A DNA stretch of 54,129 nucleotides from an uncultured Chlorobiaceae bacterium (GCA_903915955.1 CAIWUU010000079.1:1-54129), one strand, 5' to 3'. Shown: positions 26,678 through 36,648, counted from the first letter of the stretch. Numbers and translations: made by a program. The notes: generated by a model not told the origin, from the letters alone.

Positions 26678-28612
26678 ATGTTTGGTGCCAGCAATATCAC
26701 AACAAAGGGAAGGCAGATAATCCCTCCTGCAACCATTGATGAAATCCGGCAAGCCGCAGACATTGTCGATATTATCTCGGATTATGTTGCCCTCCAGCCA
26801 TCTGGTCGCAACTATAAGGCGCTCTCCCCCTTTACTGCGGAGAAGACTCCTTCATTTATCGTATCGCCCGACAAGCAACTCTACAAGTGTTTCTCAACCG
26901 GGAAAGGTGGAAATGTTTTTTCATTTGTCATGGAGATGGAAAAGCTTCCCTTTCTCGAAGCGCTTGAGCTGGTTGCAAAGCGAACAGGTATTGATATCAG
27001 CCAGTTTACCAAAAAAAAAGCTCCTCAATCGGCGCATGAAGAGAGCCTGACCGAGATACTCCGCTGGGCAGCCAGACTTTATCACGACACTCTGGAACGC
27101 GAAGCGGGTAAAAGAGGGCTAACCTATCTCGCCTCCGAACGAGCTCTTTCTGAAAAAATCATCCAGACATTTGGCCTTGGCTATGCGCCAGAAGCGTGGG
27201 ATTATCTCTTTACTGAGGCAAAACGGGCAGGGATTGCACAGGAGCGTCTGGTTGACCTCGGACTGATAACCGCCAATAAACAAAAAAACTCCTGCTACGA
27301 TACCTTCCGCAACAGGGTAATCTTCCCCATTTTTTCCGTTGGCGGCCAGGTGGTGGGCTTTGGAGGTCGAACATTACAAACCGATGCTCAAACACCGAAA
27401 TACCTGAATTCATCAGAGAGCAAGATTTTTGAAAAATCAAAACTGCTTTATGGACTTCACGCTGCCAAAAATGAGATCAGACGGCTTGAAACAGCCATCC
27501 TTGTTGAAGGGTATATGGATGTTCTTGCTCTTCACCAGGCAGGTATGACCAATGCTGTAGCATCATGCGGCACATCACTGACACGCTATCAGGCAAAGGT
27601 GCTTCACCATTACACCAAACGGGTATTGTTCATGTATGACGCTGATCGTGCTGGCCAGAAATCAATGATGAGCGGTATTGATACACTTCTTTCTGAAAAT
27701 GTCACGCCCTATGTACTCATTCTGCCTGAGGGAGACGATCCAGACAGCTTTGTTCGCCGTGAAGGAAGAGAGAATTTTTTCGAATTTGCCGAAAAAAACA
27801 TGCTCTCGTTTCAGGACTTTCAACTCCGCCTTTTCATGGAATCAGGAGATTTTGCACAACCTGATCTGAAATCAAGGGCGATAAGGGCGATGGCGCACAC
27901 CATTGCGCTGATCCCTGACCGAATCCGACGCGAACTCTATATTCAGGAGTTATCAAAAAAACTCTCTATCACTCTGCAAGCTCTTCAGGAGTTACTCGAA
28001 AAAGAGGAGGATGCAACCGAAAAAAAAAGGGTGTCGTTCGAAAGTCGTCAGGAGCTCCACTCTCCACGCAAGCCTGCGCCAAATCTCTCTGTACTGGAAA
28101 AAACCTTTCTGAAAGCACTGCTGGAAAGTACCAGCTATGGCAATGCCGTGCTGGAATTTGCGGCATCACACGAAGAGATGCTTGAACTGCCACACCCGGA
28201 AGCACAGGCCATATTCACTCACCTGATCAATCGCTACCGCAATATTGCAGACCAACCTGAAGAACGAATCGACATTGCATCCGAAATAAGTTCATTCAGT
28301 AATCCTGAATCGCGGGATCTTGCATCTGGCCTGTTAATTGACCCGCCTGTCAGTCATAAGTGGCTTGAGCAGTCCGATGTCCACGCCGATAATGCCAAGC
28401 GCTGCCTTGCCATGTTCCTTGATGCGTTCAAAAACCTTATTCTGGAACCATTACTCATCCAGAAAAAGATACTGACCGAAAAGATAAGAGTAGAGAACGA
28501 TACGGAGCGGGAAATTGAGCTTTCGCGGGAAAAAATCATCCTTGATAAAAAAATCAGGACAACCACCGTTGAGCTTAAAAAGATGATCGTGGCCATTCTG
28601 GAGAAGAGTTAG
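26678..28612 (+). CDS. dnaG: DNA primase
   Basis: DnaG makes RNA primers at the replication fork. The 644-residue protein has the N-terminal zinc-binding fold region (about 20-100), the catalytic core with the TOPRIM motifs VEGYMDVLALHQAG and MYDADRAGQKSM, and a C-terminal helicase-binding domain. In the zinc region the usual CPFH and HCFGCG are SPFT and KCFSTG: S50, T53 and T74 replace ligands and only C71 remains, so zinc is probably not bound. This is shared by Bacteroidota-type DnaG. The start ATG at 26678 leaves a tail of about 20 residues before the conserved ATIDEIRQAADIVD. Confidence 0.95.
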   Translation: MFGASNITTKGRQIIPPATIDEIRQAADIVDIISDYVALQPSGRNYKALSPFTAEKTPSFIVSPDKQLYKCFSTGKGGNVFSFVMEMEKLPFLEALELVAKRTGIDISQFTKKKAPQSAHEESLTEILRWAARLYHDTLEREAGKRGLTYLASERALSEKIIQTFGLGYAPEAWDYLFTEAKRAGIAQERLVDLGLITANKQKNSCYDTFRNRVIFPIFSVGGQVVGFGGRTLQTDAQTPKYLNSSESKIFEKSKLLYGLHAAKNEIRRLETAILVEGYMDVLALHQAGMTNAVASCGTSLTRYQAKVLHHYTKRVLFMYDADRAGQKSMMSGIDTLLSENVTPYVLILPEGDDPDSFVRREGRENFFEFAEKNMLSFQDFQLRLFMESGDFAQPDLKSRAIRAMAHTIALIPDRIRRELYIQELSKKLSITLQALQELLEKEEDATEKKRVSFESRQELHSPRKPAPNLSVLEKTFLKALLESTSYGNAVLEFAASHEEMLELPHPEAQAIFTHLINRYRNIADQPEERIDIASEISSFSNPESRDLASGLLIDPPVSHKWLEQSDVHADNAKRCLAMFLDAFKNLILEPLLIQKKILTEKIRVENDTEREIELSREKIILDKKIRTTTVELKKMIVAILEKS

Positions 28613-28619
28613 CTCTCTC

Positions 28620-28639
28620 CCTGCCCAAAACAGGGCAGG
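28620..28639. terminator. Hairpin between convergent dnaG and glyA
   Basis: CCTGCCC (28620-28626) and GGGCAGG (28633-28639) form a perfect 7-bp GC-rich stem with a six-base loop, eight bases after the dnaG stop. It has no T run, so it is a weak or bidirectional terminator candidate. Confidence 0.5.
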
Positions 28640-28667
28640 AAGATGAGTAAACAACCAGATATCTCGG

Positions 28668-29984
28668 TTACACACTGTATCCTTCAATAGGATTATTCAT
28701 GCAGAGCACCCGTATCTCCTCCCTTACTGCCTGACAGATGTTGCCACTATCCGGCTTTTCCGCAGAAGAGATCACCCTGTCAATCAACTCTGCAATCGTT
28801 TTACACTCACTCTCTTTCATGCCTCTTGTGGTCATGGCTGGAGTCCCGATACGAATACCGCTGGTGACAAAAGGAGACTTGTCGTCAAAAGGCACCATGT
28901 TCTTGTTCACCGTAATCCCCGCATCGTGCAGAAGATTTTCGCCCACCTTGCCTGTAACATTTTTGTTACGCAAATCAAGAAGCATAAGATGGTTTTTCGT
29001 TCCACCACTGACAATATTATAACCAAGCTCTATAAATCTCTCAGCCATAACCGCTGCATTTTTAATAACCTGAGCAGCGTACTCCTTGAACGAAGGTTGC
29101 AAAGCCTCCCCAAACGCCACAGCCTTTCCAGCAATGATGTGCATCAGCGGGCCTCCCTGAATGCCTGGCATAACCTCGGCATCCATCACCTCCGACATCA
29201 ATTTAAGGCGGGAACCGCTCTTGGTTTTGATGGTAATACCCATAGGGTTCTCAAAATCGGAGCCCATCATAATCATCCCACCCCTTGGCCCACGAAGAGT
29301 CTTGTGGGTTGTGGTGGTAACAAAATGACAGTGAGGAATGGGATTACCCAGAAACCCGGCAGCAATCAAGCCCGCAGGATGAGCGATATCAGCCATCAGA
29401 AACGCACCGACCTTGTCAGCAATCGCTCTGAAGGCCTTTATGTCAAAACCCTGTGAATAGGCACTTGCACCGCAGATAATGAGTTTCGGGTGAACTTGCA
29501 GGGCAAGCTCCTCAACCTTGTTCATGTCAATACAGCCGCTCCTGGGATCAACACCGTAAGAGTGCGCGTCAAACATCTGACCGGAAAAATTAACGGAGCT
29601 GCCATGGGTCAGATGCCCTCCGTGGGAGAGATCAAGGCCCATGATGGTGTCTCCAGGCTTTAAAACCGCAAAAAGCACTGCCATATTGGCGCTTGAGCCG
29701 GAGTGGGGCTGTACATTCACATAATCACAACCGAAGAGTTTTTTTGCCCTGTCACGAGCAAGGTTTTCAGCCACATCAACACATTCACAACCGCCATAAT
29801 AACGCTTGCCGGGATAACCCTCAGCATATTTGTTGGTCATCACCGACCCGCAGGCCTGCATGACTGCTCGGCTGGTAAAATTTTCCGAAGCAATAAGCTC
29901 AAGTGTTTCGGTCTGACGCCTCGTCTCATTGGCTATTGCCTCAAAGACCTCTTTATCCTGCCTCTGAAGGATGTCGGTATCCAT
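28668..29984 (-). CDS. glyA: Serine hydroxymethyltransferase
   Basis: GlyA converts serine and tetrahydrofolate to glycine and 5,10-methylene-THF. The 438-residue protein is normal in length. It has [51 protein letters not shown], the PLP lysine in [14 protein letters not shown], and MPGIQGGP. The ATG at 29984 has no close competitor. It follows ribBA on the same strand with a gap of only 28 bases, so the two are probably cotranscribed, with no room for a glycine riboswitch. Confidence 0.97.
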   Translation of the reverse strand: MDTDILQRQDKEVFEAIANETRRQTETLELIASENFTSRAVMQACGSVMTNKYAEGYPGKRYYGGCECVDVAENLARDRAKKLFGCDYVNVQPHSGSSANMAVLFAVLKPGDTIMGLDLSHGGHLTHGSSVNFSGQMFDAHSYGVDPRSGCIDMNKVEELALQVHPKLIICGASAYSQGFDIKAFRAIADKVGAFLMADIAHPAGLIAAGFLGNPIPHCHFVTTTTHKTLRGPRGGMIMMGSDFENPMGITIKTKSGSRLKLMSEVMDAEVMPGIQGGPLMHIIAGKAVAFGEALQPSFKEYAAQVIKNAAVMAERFIELGYNIVSGGTKNHLMLLDLRNKNVTGKVGENLLHDAGITVNKNMVPFDDKSPFVTSGIRIGTPAMTTRGMKESECKTIAELIDRVISSAEKPDSGNICQAVREEIRVLCMNNPIEGYSV

Positions 29985-30012
29985 CGTCTTTCAGCCCTTT
30001 TCCTGACGGAAG

Positions 30013-31272
30013 TTACAAGTTTGAAATAGTATGTTCAATAGGGTGGCTTGCTGCGCCACAAGTGCAGCCAATCATATGGCCAAGCTTGTCACGTTTTGTA
30101 TCGAGATAACTCTTGTTCATGGGATTGGGAGCAATTTCGAGCGACAGCCTCTCAACAATTTCGAGGCCATACCCCTCCAGCCCAACCACTTTCTTCGGAT
30201 TATTGGTCAAGAGCCTCATTTTTTTGACTCCAAGATCTTTGAGAATCTGGGCACCAATGCCATAGTCTCGAAGATCAGCCTTGAAACCGAGCTTTTCATT
30301 GGCTTCGACCGTATCGAACCCCTCATCCTGCAAATTATAGGCTTTCAGCTTGTTGATCAGACCAATGCCACGCCCCTCCTGCATGAGATAGATTAACACC
30401 CCGCGCCCCTCCTTTTCTATCATGGCAAGGGCTGAGGCAAGCTGGTTACCACAATCGCAACGCAAAGATGCAAAAGTATCGCCGGTAGCACACTGTGAAT
30501 GAACCCTCACAAGCACCGGTTCATCCGTGGTAACATCCCCTTTCACAAACGCAATATGGTTATGCTGGTCAGTGAACGATTCGTAGGCTATGAGCCGAAA
30601 CTCTCCATAAGCCGTAGGAAGTCTTGATTCGACCGCCCGTTGCACAAGCTTGTTGCGTTTCATCTGGTAAGCGACAAGCGACTTGATAGTAATAAGCTTC
30701 AACCCATATTTCGCCTTGAGCTTGATCAGTTCCGGCAGTCGGGCCATACTTCCGTCATCATTGAGTATTTCGCAGAGCAGTCCAACCGGGGTACACCCGG
30801 CAAGTCGTGCAAGATCAACGGCAGCTTCAGTGTGTCCCACACGCCTGAGAACACCGCCATCCATGGCCCGGAGAGGGAAAATATGGCCAGGACGTGAGAA
30901 ATCATCCGCCTTCGTTGAGAGATCACCAAGCATCTTGATCGTCATGGTACGGTCATAGACAGAGATCCCTGTGGTAACACCCTCGGCAATCGCATCAACC
31001 GATACCGTAAAATTGGTCTCATGCTGGGAGGTATTCCTCTGCACCATCGGATCAAGCTGCAGCTCTTTGGCCCTCGCCATCGTTACCGCAACACAAAGAA
31101 GACCTCTCGCCTCCCTGGTGATAAAGTTAATCATCTCTGTTGTGACCCGGTCTGCAGCTCCAATAAAATCACCCTCATCTTCACGATCCTCGTCATCAAT
31201 CACAATAACAAGCTTCCCTTGACGGATATCTTCAAGAGCTTCGTCAATAGAGTCAAAAATCTTTTTATGCAT
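30013..31272 (-). CDS. ribBA: Bifunctional DHBP synthase / GTP cyclohydrolase II
   Basis: RibBA catalyses both entry steps of riboflavin synthesis. Residues 1 to about 205 are the RibB domain ([36 protein letters not shown]-like [24 protein letters not shown]). Residues from about 210 are the RibA domain with the zinc cysteines in [18 protein letters not shown] and the catalytic segment [11 protein letters not shown]. It precedes glyA in the same direction. No FMN riboswitch pattern was recognised in the long upstream gap. Confidence 0.96.
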   Translation of the reverse strand: MHKKIFDSIDEALEDIRQGKLVIVIDDEDREDEGDFIGAADRVTTEMINFITREARGLLCVAVTMARAKELQLDPMVQRNTSQHETNFTVSVDAIAEGVTTGISVYDRTMTIKMLGDLSTKADDFSRPGHIFPLRAMDGGVLRRVGHTEAAVDLARLAGCTPVGLLCEILNDDGSMARLPELIKLKAKYGLKLITIKSLVAYQMKRNKLVQRAVESRLPTAYGEFRLIAYESFTDQHNHIAFVKGDVTTDEPVLVRVHSQCATGDTFASLRCDCGNQLASALAMIEKEGRGVLIYLMQEGRGIGLINKLKAYNLQDEGFDTVEANEKLGFKADLRDYGIGAQILKDLGVKKMRLLTNNPKKVVGLEGYGLEIVERLSLEIAPNPMNKSYLDTKRDKLGHMIGCTCGAASHPIEHTISNL

Positions 31273-31833
31273 ACATGTTGATTACACCTTTTTGCAAACC
31301 AGATTGTACCAAGAATAGAGAGGGTAATGTAAAAAAATCCTTACCCATTTTCGAGAGCGCAAAAAAAGAAGAGTGGCAACTTCAAATATTGTGTTTTATG
31401 ATATATGAGTAACGGATATGCAGGTGCTACCTTGACAAAAAATGAAGCAAATAACATGAAAAAAGAGCCATCTATCCTGCATAGCCAATGACCCCAAAAC
31501 TGTCGAAACCCAGAGAAAGGACGAACTCTCAACGTTACTGATCAACTGATCATTCATACCCGTTTATCTATTCACCTCGACAATACTTAGCTACTCAGGT
31601 GTCACACTTTTTTTTCAGAACACTCGACTTCACAGCTCTTGAATGCCCCGTCTCTTATCTCGTCGATTGAGGCGCTATGACATAGGAGGGTGATATACCC
31701 TTTTTCTCACCGTGTTCTGCATCGCCGTTGCTTAAGTTGCAATACCCGAAATCGGTACTGACTATGAGAATTGTTAATTACCGATAACAGCAATTTACAG
31801 CGATCACCAAACGACTACGCATTTTTAAAAACT
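31273..31833. other. Long poorly coding gap upstream of ribBA
   Basis: This 561-bp stretch contains no gene I can support. GGGTAA (31322-31327) and TTACCC (31341-31346) form a short hairpin around an A-rich loop. On the reverse strand, 31602-31706 stays open and reads as plausible protein (SIDEIRDGAFKSCEVECSEKK) but lacks a start codon, which may mean a decayed gene. A 63-codon reverse frame (31341-31532) has no recognisable motif. The region looks like eroded accessory DNA and must also include the ribBA promoter. Confidence 0.5.
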
Positions 31834-31873
31834 GGATTTGCAGGGATTTGTAAGGATTTGTAAGGATTTACAG
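31834..31873 (+). repeat. Four 10-bp tandem repeats (GGATTTGTAA type)
   Basis: Four contiguous units GGATTTGCAG, GGATTTGTAA, GGATTTGTAA and GGATTTACAG run from 31834. Repeats of this GGATTT(G/A) type are scattered in Chlorobiaceae and Bacteroidota genomes, often next to small accessory genes. Here the array ends seven bases before an ATG of an unrecognised small ORF. Confidence 0.8.
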
Positions 31874-31880
31874 GTTGTAC

Positions 31881-32105
31881 ATGAATCCACTTCGACGTAT
31901 TGTTATTTCTGTGGTGGCATTAAGTCAGCAGCTCCATAAAAATAAAGGTTTCAAAAATTGCAGAGATATTTTTTTACTCCGTTTCGGATCAATGGGAGAA
32001 ATATTTTCTGAATCAATACCAGTACCAACGTTTGATCTCCTTACGTTGCAATATTCGAACAAAGTGCGGAGAGTATTATGCCATTTGATAATGCAAAAAA
32101 GGTAA
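31881..32105 (+). CDS. Unrecognised small ORF after tandem repeat
   Basis: A 74-residue frame (MNPLRRIVISVVAL...) starts seven bases after the tandem repeat. It is basic, has no predicted membrane helix beyond a weak N-terminal one, and overlaps the start of the next ORF by 28 bases. No ribosome-binding site is evident. It may be an eroded fragment rather than a gene. Confidence 0.25.
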   Translation: MNPLRRIVISVVALSQQLHKNKGFKNCRDIFLLRFGSMGEIFSESIPVPTFDLLTLQYSNKVRRVLCHLIMQKR

Positions 32106-32350
32106 TCGCTAAAAAGCTCCAATCTGACGTTGGTCTTCGTGACCGTGTAGCAGATTTCATCCTGTACCGGGGATTTCCGTCCAACTTTGAAGATCTAAAG
32201 AGCGTCTGTCAGGAGAGACCAGCACAACGGCATAATGGTAGCGAATATTGCGATAAAATTAGTGGTTTTTACTCCTATTTATCAAGCAGAAATGGGCAAG
32301 GATATCCATTTGAAGGCACACTGCAAGGATATGAGTATTGGGTCGGATAA
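32078..32350 (+). CDS. Hypothetical small protein
   Basis: The 90-residue product (MPFDNAKKVIAKKLQSDVGLRDRVADFILYRGF...) is not recognised. It has a basic, helical-looking N-terminal half and an aromatic/glycine-rich C-terminal part (SGFYSYLSSRNGQGYPFEG, ending GYEYWVG). GGAGAG sits five bases before the ATG, which supports translation. It lies between a tandem repeat and a convergent response-regulator gene in an accessory-looking region. It could be a truncated gene. Confidence 0.4.
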   Translation: MPFDNAKKVIAKKLQSDVGLRDRVADFILYRGFPSNFEDLKSVCQERPAQRHNGSEYCDKISGFYSYLSSRNGQGYPFEGTLQGYEYWVG

Positions 32351-32437
32351 TGGTGAAAACAGGAGTATATCTTTATAAAAAAGTCGATAAAGCCATAAAA
32401 CAGTAGGAACTATGTCAAAAGTAACAAAGTAGCAACA

Positions 32438-32454
32438 CACCGGACTAACCGGTG
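32438..32454. other. Short perfect inverted repeat
   Basis: CACCGG (32438-32443) and CCGGTG (32449-32454) surround the five-base centre ACTAA in the convergent gap before the response regulator end. There is no T run. It could be a weak terminator or a protein site. Confidence 0.35.
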
Positions 32455-32550
32455 GATACGCGTGAAGAACAGATGAGCGGGGTAGCCTACTCGCTGATAC
32501 GCTTTCCAGACAAGTTCTCTGGATATTTCAAACGGCTTTGTCATACTGAC

Positions 32551-33324
32551 TTACTTGACGAAAAGCTCTTCTGCAAAGCTGAACCCTACACCAAACACAG
32601 TTTTTATAGGAGACGAACCATTGATGTCTATTTTCTGGCGCAGGCGGTGAACCAATGACTCAAGTGCTCGCTTGCCGTATTCGTTATACTCATAATCGAG
32701 AATACTCATTATCTCTTTACGATTAATATTTTTATGGCTATTCGAAATAAAACAATTCATAAATTCAAACTCTTTTGAGGTGAGCTTGATCATCTTGCCA
32801 TCCGGATTATAAAGAGACCACTCGGCACAATCAAGCTTCCACAGCCTTTTATTCTTTGCCGATACAAATTTGGCTTCACTTGCCCGTAGTTGCTGCTGAG
32901 AAGTTTGCAGAACGATGTCACACCGTCTTAAAAGATTACTGATTGAAGCTGAAAGCTCCCGGAAATCGACCGGTTTCACAAGGTATATATCGGCTCCGGA
33001 GTTGTAGCCAGCAAGTTTGTCTTCAATCGTTGCATGTCCGGTTAACATGATAATCCGCAAATCCGTATTGTTTCGTAAGTATTCGCAGAGTGCAATTCCA
33101 CTCTGGTCAGGCAAGCCGATATCGAGAATTGCAACCTGATAAGAGTATATTGCAAGATGCTGATAGAACTCCAACGCTGAACCAACTCCCGTCACCTCAT
33201 ATCCAATAAACGTCAGATATTTCACTATACAGTTACGAATAGGCAAGTCATCCTCTGCAATGATCACCCTACCAGTTAGAGGCGCTTGTGGATTGCTTAT
33301 AACCATGAGTGAAAATTTAGGCAC
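32551..33324 (-). CDS. OmpR-type response regulator
   Basis: The 257-residue protein has a receiver domain with the acidic pair in IIAEDDLP, phosphoacceptor D68 (VAILDIGLPDQSG), T in IIMLTGH and K117 (IYLVKPVDF). A linker of about 35 residues follows, then a winged-helix domain (about 165-255; LTSKEFEFMNCFISN, RALESLVHRLRQKID, TVFGVGFSF). GTG at 33324 is taken as start because GGGTGG lies nine bases upstream; an ATG at 33306 is the alternative. It follows the hybrid kinase on the same strand and is its likely partner, though the kinase also carries its own receiver. Confidence 0.92.
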   Translation of the reverse strand: MPKFSLMVISNPQAPLTGRVIIAEDDLPIRNCIVKYLTFIGYEVTGVGSALEFYQHLAIYSYQVAILDIGLPDQSGIALCEYLRNNTDLRIIMLTGHATIEDKLAGYNSGADIYLVKPVDFRELSASISNLLRRCDIVLQTSQQQLRASEAKFVSAKNKRLWKLDCAEWSLYNPDGKMIKLTSKEFEFMNCFISNSHKNINRKEIMSILDYEYNEYGKRALESLVHRLRQKIDINGSSPIKTVFGVGFSFAEELFVK

Positions 33325-33380
33325 ATAAGTACACCACCCAATTCAGAGTGGATTTTATTGATAATATATAATAAAAAAAC

Positions 33381-33506
33381 TTAGTATTTCCTTCTCATCA
33401 GCGTATCTTTATCGAAATCAATCCGATACAGACGTACATCTGTTCGATCCATAAGAGTATCCGCCAAAGTCGAATCCCAGGCATGAAAGAGCAAAGAGGT
33501 GAGCAA
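33381..33506 (-). CDS. Possible small secreted peptide between kinase and regulator
   Basis: An open frame at the kinase 3' end reads a hydrophobic stretch (LVFLLTSLLFHAW) followed by a charged tail (DRTDVRLYRIDFDKDTLMRRKY), which resembles a signal peptide plus a short mature peptide. TTG at 33506 would give 41 residues; the frame is open further upstream, into the end of the kinase gene, but has no ATG there. An internal ATG (MDRTDV...) has GGCGGA seven bases upstream. No family is recognised. It could be a remnant of a larger gene. Confidence 0.3.
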   Translation of the reverse strand: MLTSLLFHAWDSTLADTLMDRTDVRLYRIDFDKDTLMRRKY

Positions 33507-33511
33507 AAAAA

Positions 33512-36382
33512 CTAAGATGCCGAATTCGATGCGGCATGGTTGCCGGGCAACAACTCATTTATAGCTACAACCATATCTGTCAGCTTCACTGGCTTTTTCA
33601 GAAATTGGCTTATGCCATAACAATGACCAAGCATCGCGGGATCAATATCCTTTCCATAACCAGTCATCAGGATAACCGGTATCTTGGCTTTGGTTTTGTG
33701 CAGTTCTTCGGCAAGCTCGATTCCGGTCATTTCAGGCATAATCAGGTCGGTAATGAGAAGGTCAAATTTTGCAGGATTCTGCCTGAACAGTTCTACTGCC
33801 TGCAGCGGAAAGTTTAGCGCCTGTACTGTAAAACCGATTTTGATAATCATTTTCGTCATCACCCGGAGCAAAGCTGGATCGTCATCAACCAAGAGTATGC
33901 GCCCATATCCCTTCCCTGAAGTCTCTTTAATCGTGGTTGTTACAATCTGATCATTAACTACCGGAAGATAAACGCGGAATGTGCTTCCTTTTCCCAACTG
34001 TGTCTCAACGCAAATCTTCCCCTTTAAATTTGAGATTATGCCATGAACAACGGAAAGTCCAAGCCCAGTCCCTTTAGTAACCGATTTTGTAGTAAAAAAA
34101 GGCTCAAATATACGTTCCATGGTAGCATCATCCATCCCTGTTCCGCTATCTGAGATATTGAGCTGTAAATAGGTTTCTCCCTGAAGATCAAGATGCTGTG
34201 TTTGGAGGTCAGTACGAGGAGTAACCTCTTTGAGCTCAATTGTCAGCAATTCCCCAAATTCTTCCATTGCCTGAAATGCATTGGTGCAAAGATTGACAAT
34301 CACCTGATGAATTTGTGATGAATCGGCGAGAATGTTCCTGCAACTCTTGTCGATATGCTGTTCAATCGTGATCGTGGCTGGTATTGACGGACGGAGAAGC
34401 TTCAGCGCTTCAGCAAGAACAGCTTGAACACTGACGATAGTCGGCATAATTTTCTGAGCCCTGCTGAAGAGAAGAATTTGTGAAACAAGGCTCTGGGCAC
34501 GCATAACTGCCTGACTGATTTCACTGAAATATTCATGTTGTGTTTCTTCTTCTGCCAGCTCTAACATCCCAAGTTCAGCATAGCCGAGAATAGGAGTCAG
34601 GATGTTGTTAATATCATGCGCAATACCGACAGCAAGGGTTCCAATAGCTTCAAGATGCTGGAATTTACGAAGATGTGATTCTAATTCCTGTTTTTTCTTT
34701 TCCGCCCTTGTTCGCTCAGTGATGTCAAGAACTATTCCTGAATAAAGAGACACCTTGCCTTCAGAATCTTTAACCGGATTCCCTTTGGACATCAACCAAC
34801 GTCCTTTTCCATCAGCATCACGAATTCGCCATATACTGTTGAATTCACCACCTGTTTTTACTGCCTCTATAACTGCTTGTTCAACCTTCGCCCTGTCTTC
34901 CGGGATAATAGTGTTTAGCCAGTTTTCCAGTGAAGGCTCACAGCTATGCGGTTCGAGTCCGTAGAGCCCCCATAATTCATCTGACCAAATATTGAGATTT
35001 GTGCTCAGTTCACACTCCCAAATACCTGTATTGGTAGCAATCATAATGAGATGCATCCGTTCATTGCCTGCAATAAGCGCCGCATGGAGCTCCTTGCTCT
35101 CAGTAATATCATTAATGATGGAGTAAAGCAGAAGTCTACCGGCGAGAGTAATAGGAGCACTGAAAACTTCGACATCGCGGACTGAACCATCAGCCAGGCA
35201 ATGGCGAAAGGTAAAAAAATTTCGTTTTTCGTGGAGGGCCAGCTCCATTTCTGATTTTACCTCTTGCTCCGTCAACATGTTGATCTGACTGATTTTCATC
35301 TGGCAAAGTTCAGCATGCTCCCTGCCATAGAATGTTTCTGCTGCTGGATTGGCGTCAATAATCATACCATCCTCCGGATCAATAATCAGCATCACAGTTT
35401 TTTTGTTCTGAAACAAACTCTGATAACGAGCCTCACTTTGACGCTGCTCATCTTCAGCAAGTTCCCGTGCATTACGATTTCGTAACATCGCAATACCATA
35501 CGCCAGATTATCAGCCAGATTCGCAAGAAGTTTTGTCTCCTCAGCATTAAAAGCGTCCAGGAAAGGAGAATAAATAGATAATACTCCAAAGACCTTGTCG
35601 TCGGCTTTCAGCGGCAAACTCTGAACGGAAGTATAACCCCGCTTTATTGCCTCCTGACGCCACAGCTCAAATTCCGGGTCTAATAAGATGTTTTTGGTAG
35701 AACATGGCTTGCCAGTACGAATTGCAGTGCCTGCTGGACTTCGCCCACGTTCAATATCTGCCCAGGAGATCATAAACGTTTCGAGATAACCATCCTCAAA
35801 ACCGGCTCGAGCAACCGGGCGGACACTTTTTTCAGTATCATTTTCAGCATAACCAACCCACGCCATACGATATCCACCGGCCTCAACAACAATCCGACAA
35901 ATATCACTCAACAATTCCAATTCATTATCAGCATGAAGAAGTGCCTGATTGCAATTGCTGATCGCCAGAAGTGCACGGTTCAACTTGAGAAGTTCATCCT
36001 CCGCCTGTTTTCGATCAGTGATATCAACAACAGTACCAACCATGCGAAGAACGTTTCCGCCTTTATCATGTTCTACAATGTTGCCTTTACTTTCTATCCA
36101 ACGAATCGTACCACTCTTCGAGATCACCCTGCAGGTGATGATCGACATCTCTTTTTTATCCTGAAAAAAATCTTGTGTCGCCAAGAAAAATTTATGATGA
36201 TCATCGGGATGAATAATCATTTTCATAAATGCGGTGTCGAATTCCGTAGTATCCGAAGAGTAACCGGTAAATTCGCAAAACCGTGGACTCAGGTAGACCC
36301 GATCTGTAGCCAGATTCCACTCCCAATACCCTTCATTTGAAGTACTTAAAATCAGGTTCAGTCTCTCCGTATCTGTATTCAT
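33512..36382 (-). CDS. Cytoplasmic PAS/GAF hybrid histidine kinase
   Basis: This protein of about 956 residues has no membrane segment. Domains in order (numbered from the ATG at 36382): PAS about 10-130, GAF about 150-305, PAS about 315-430, PAS about 440-560, a HisKA domain with H589 in LAVGIAHDINNILTPILGY, an ATPase domain (NLCTNAFQAM, DSGTGMDD, FEPFFTTK, GTGLGLSVVHG) and a C-terminal receiver with D879 (LLITDLIMPEMTG). HDINN is the HisKA variant of NtrB-like hybrid kinases. The GTG at 36394 is an alternative start. It lies upstream of a response regulator in the same direction; the signal is unknown but must be cytoplasmic. Confidence 0.93.
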   Translation of the reverse strand: MNTDTERLNLILSTSNEGYWEWNLATDRVYLSPRFCEFTGYSSDTTEFDTAFMKMIIHPDDHHKFFLATQDFFQDKKEMSIITCRVISKSGTIRWIESKGNIVEHDKGGNVLRMVGTVVDITDRKQAEDELLKLNRALLAISNCNQALLHADNELELLSDICRIVVEAGGYRMAWVGYAENDTEKSVRPVARAGFEDGYLETFMISWADIERGRSPAGTAIRTGKPCSTKNILLDPEFELWRQEAIKRGYTSVQSLPLKADDKVFGVLSIYSPFLDAFNAEETKLLANLADNLAYGIAMLRNRNARELAEDEQRQSEARYQSLFQNKKTVMLIIDPEDGMIIDANPAAETFYGREHAELCQMKISQINMLTEQEVKSEMELALHEKRNFFTFRHCLADGSVRDVEVFSAPITLAGRLLLYSIINDITESKELHAALIAGNERMHLIMIATNTGIWECELSTNLNIWSDELWGLYGLEPHSCEPSLENWLNTIIPEDRAKVEQAVIEAVKTGGEFNSIWRIRDADGKGRWLMSKGNPVKDSEGKVSLYSGIVLDITERTRAEKKKQELESHLRKFQHLEAIGTLAVGIAHDINNILTPILGYAELGMLELAEEETQHEYFSEISQAVMRAQSLVSQILLFSRAQKIMPTIVSVQAVLAEALKLLRPSIPATITIEQHIDKSCRNILADSSQIHQVIVNLCTNAFQAMEEFGELLTIELKEVTPRTDLQTQHLDLQGETYLQLNISDSGTGMDDATMERIFEPFFTTKSVTKGTGLGLSVVHGIISNLKGKICVETQLGKGSTFRVYLPVVNDQIVTTTIKETSGKGYGRILLVDDDPALLRVMTKMIIKIGFTVQALNFPLQAVELFRQNPAKFDLLITDLIMPEMTGIELAEELHKTKAKIPVILMTGYGKDIDPAMLGHCYGISQFLKKPVKLTDMVVAINELLPGNHAASNSAS

Positions 36383-36432
36383 ATTTACTATCACTATATC
36401 GCGTTATTATTTCGATATCACGCAGCAATGGC

Positions 36433-36648
36433 TCAGATCAAAAAAATATCCCTTCCAAAGGAATCAGTTGCTCCTGACATAAAACTGGTATAGACTTGAC
36501 CAATATGGTTATATAGATACTCAATCTGCTTGAGTTTGATCGACTCACGCTCAGCCTCCACAGCGCTATTTTCGCGCTCGTTGGATATCTGAATTTTTCG
36601 GTCAGTTAAGCCAACCATACCGAAATAATCTTGCGATGCTTCTTGCAA
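36433..36648 (-). CDS. Unrecognised small ORF upstream of hybrid kinase
   Basis: The frame encodes up to 71 residues from a TTG at 36648, or 61 from the ATG at 36618 ([14 protein letters not shown]...). The middle ([20 protein letters not shown]) looks like an amphipathic helix or coiled coil. No membrane segment and no known motif are seen, and no clear ribosome-binding site. It is in the same direction as the kinase, 50 bases before it. Confidence 0.3.
   Translation of the reverse strand: MQEASQDYFGMVGLTDRKIQISNERENSAVEAERESIKLKQIEYLYNHIGQVYTSFMSGATDSFGRDIFLI

Noticed and set aside
31273-31833. FMN riboswitch upstream of ribBA
   Set aside because: The conserved FMN-riboswitch blocks (such as GCCGAC with the AGUC-type core) were not found by eye on the reverse strand.
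31834-31873. CRISPR array
   Set aside because: The repeats are 10 bp and contiguous with no spacers, and no cas gene is present in the window.
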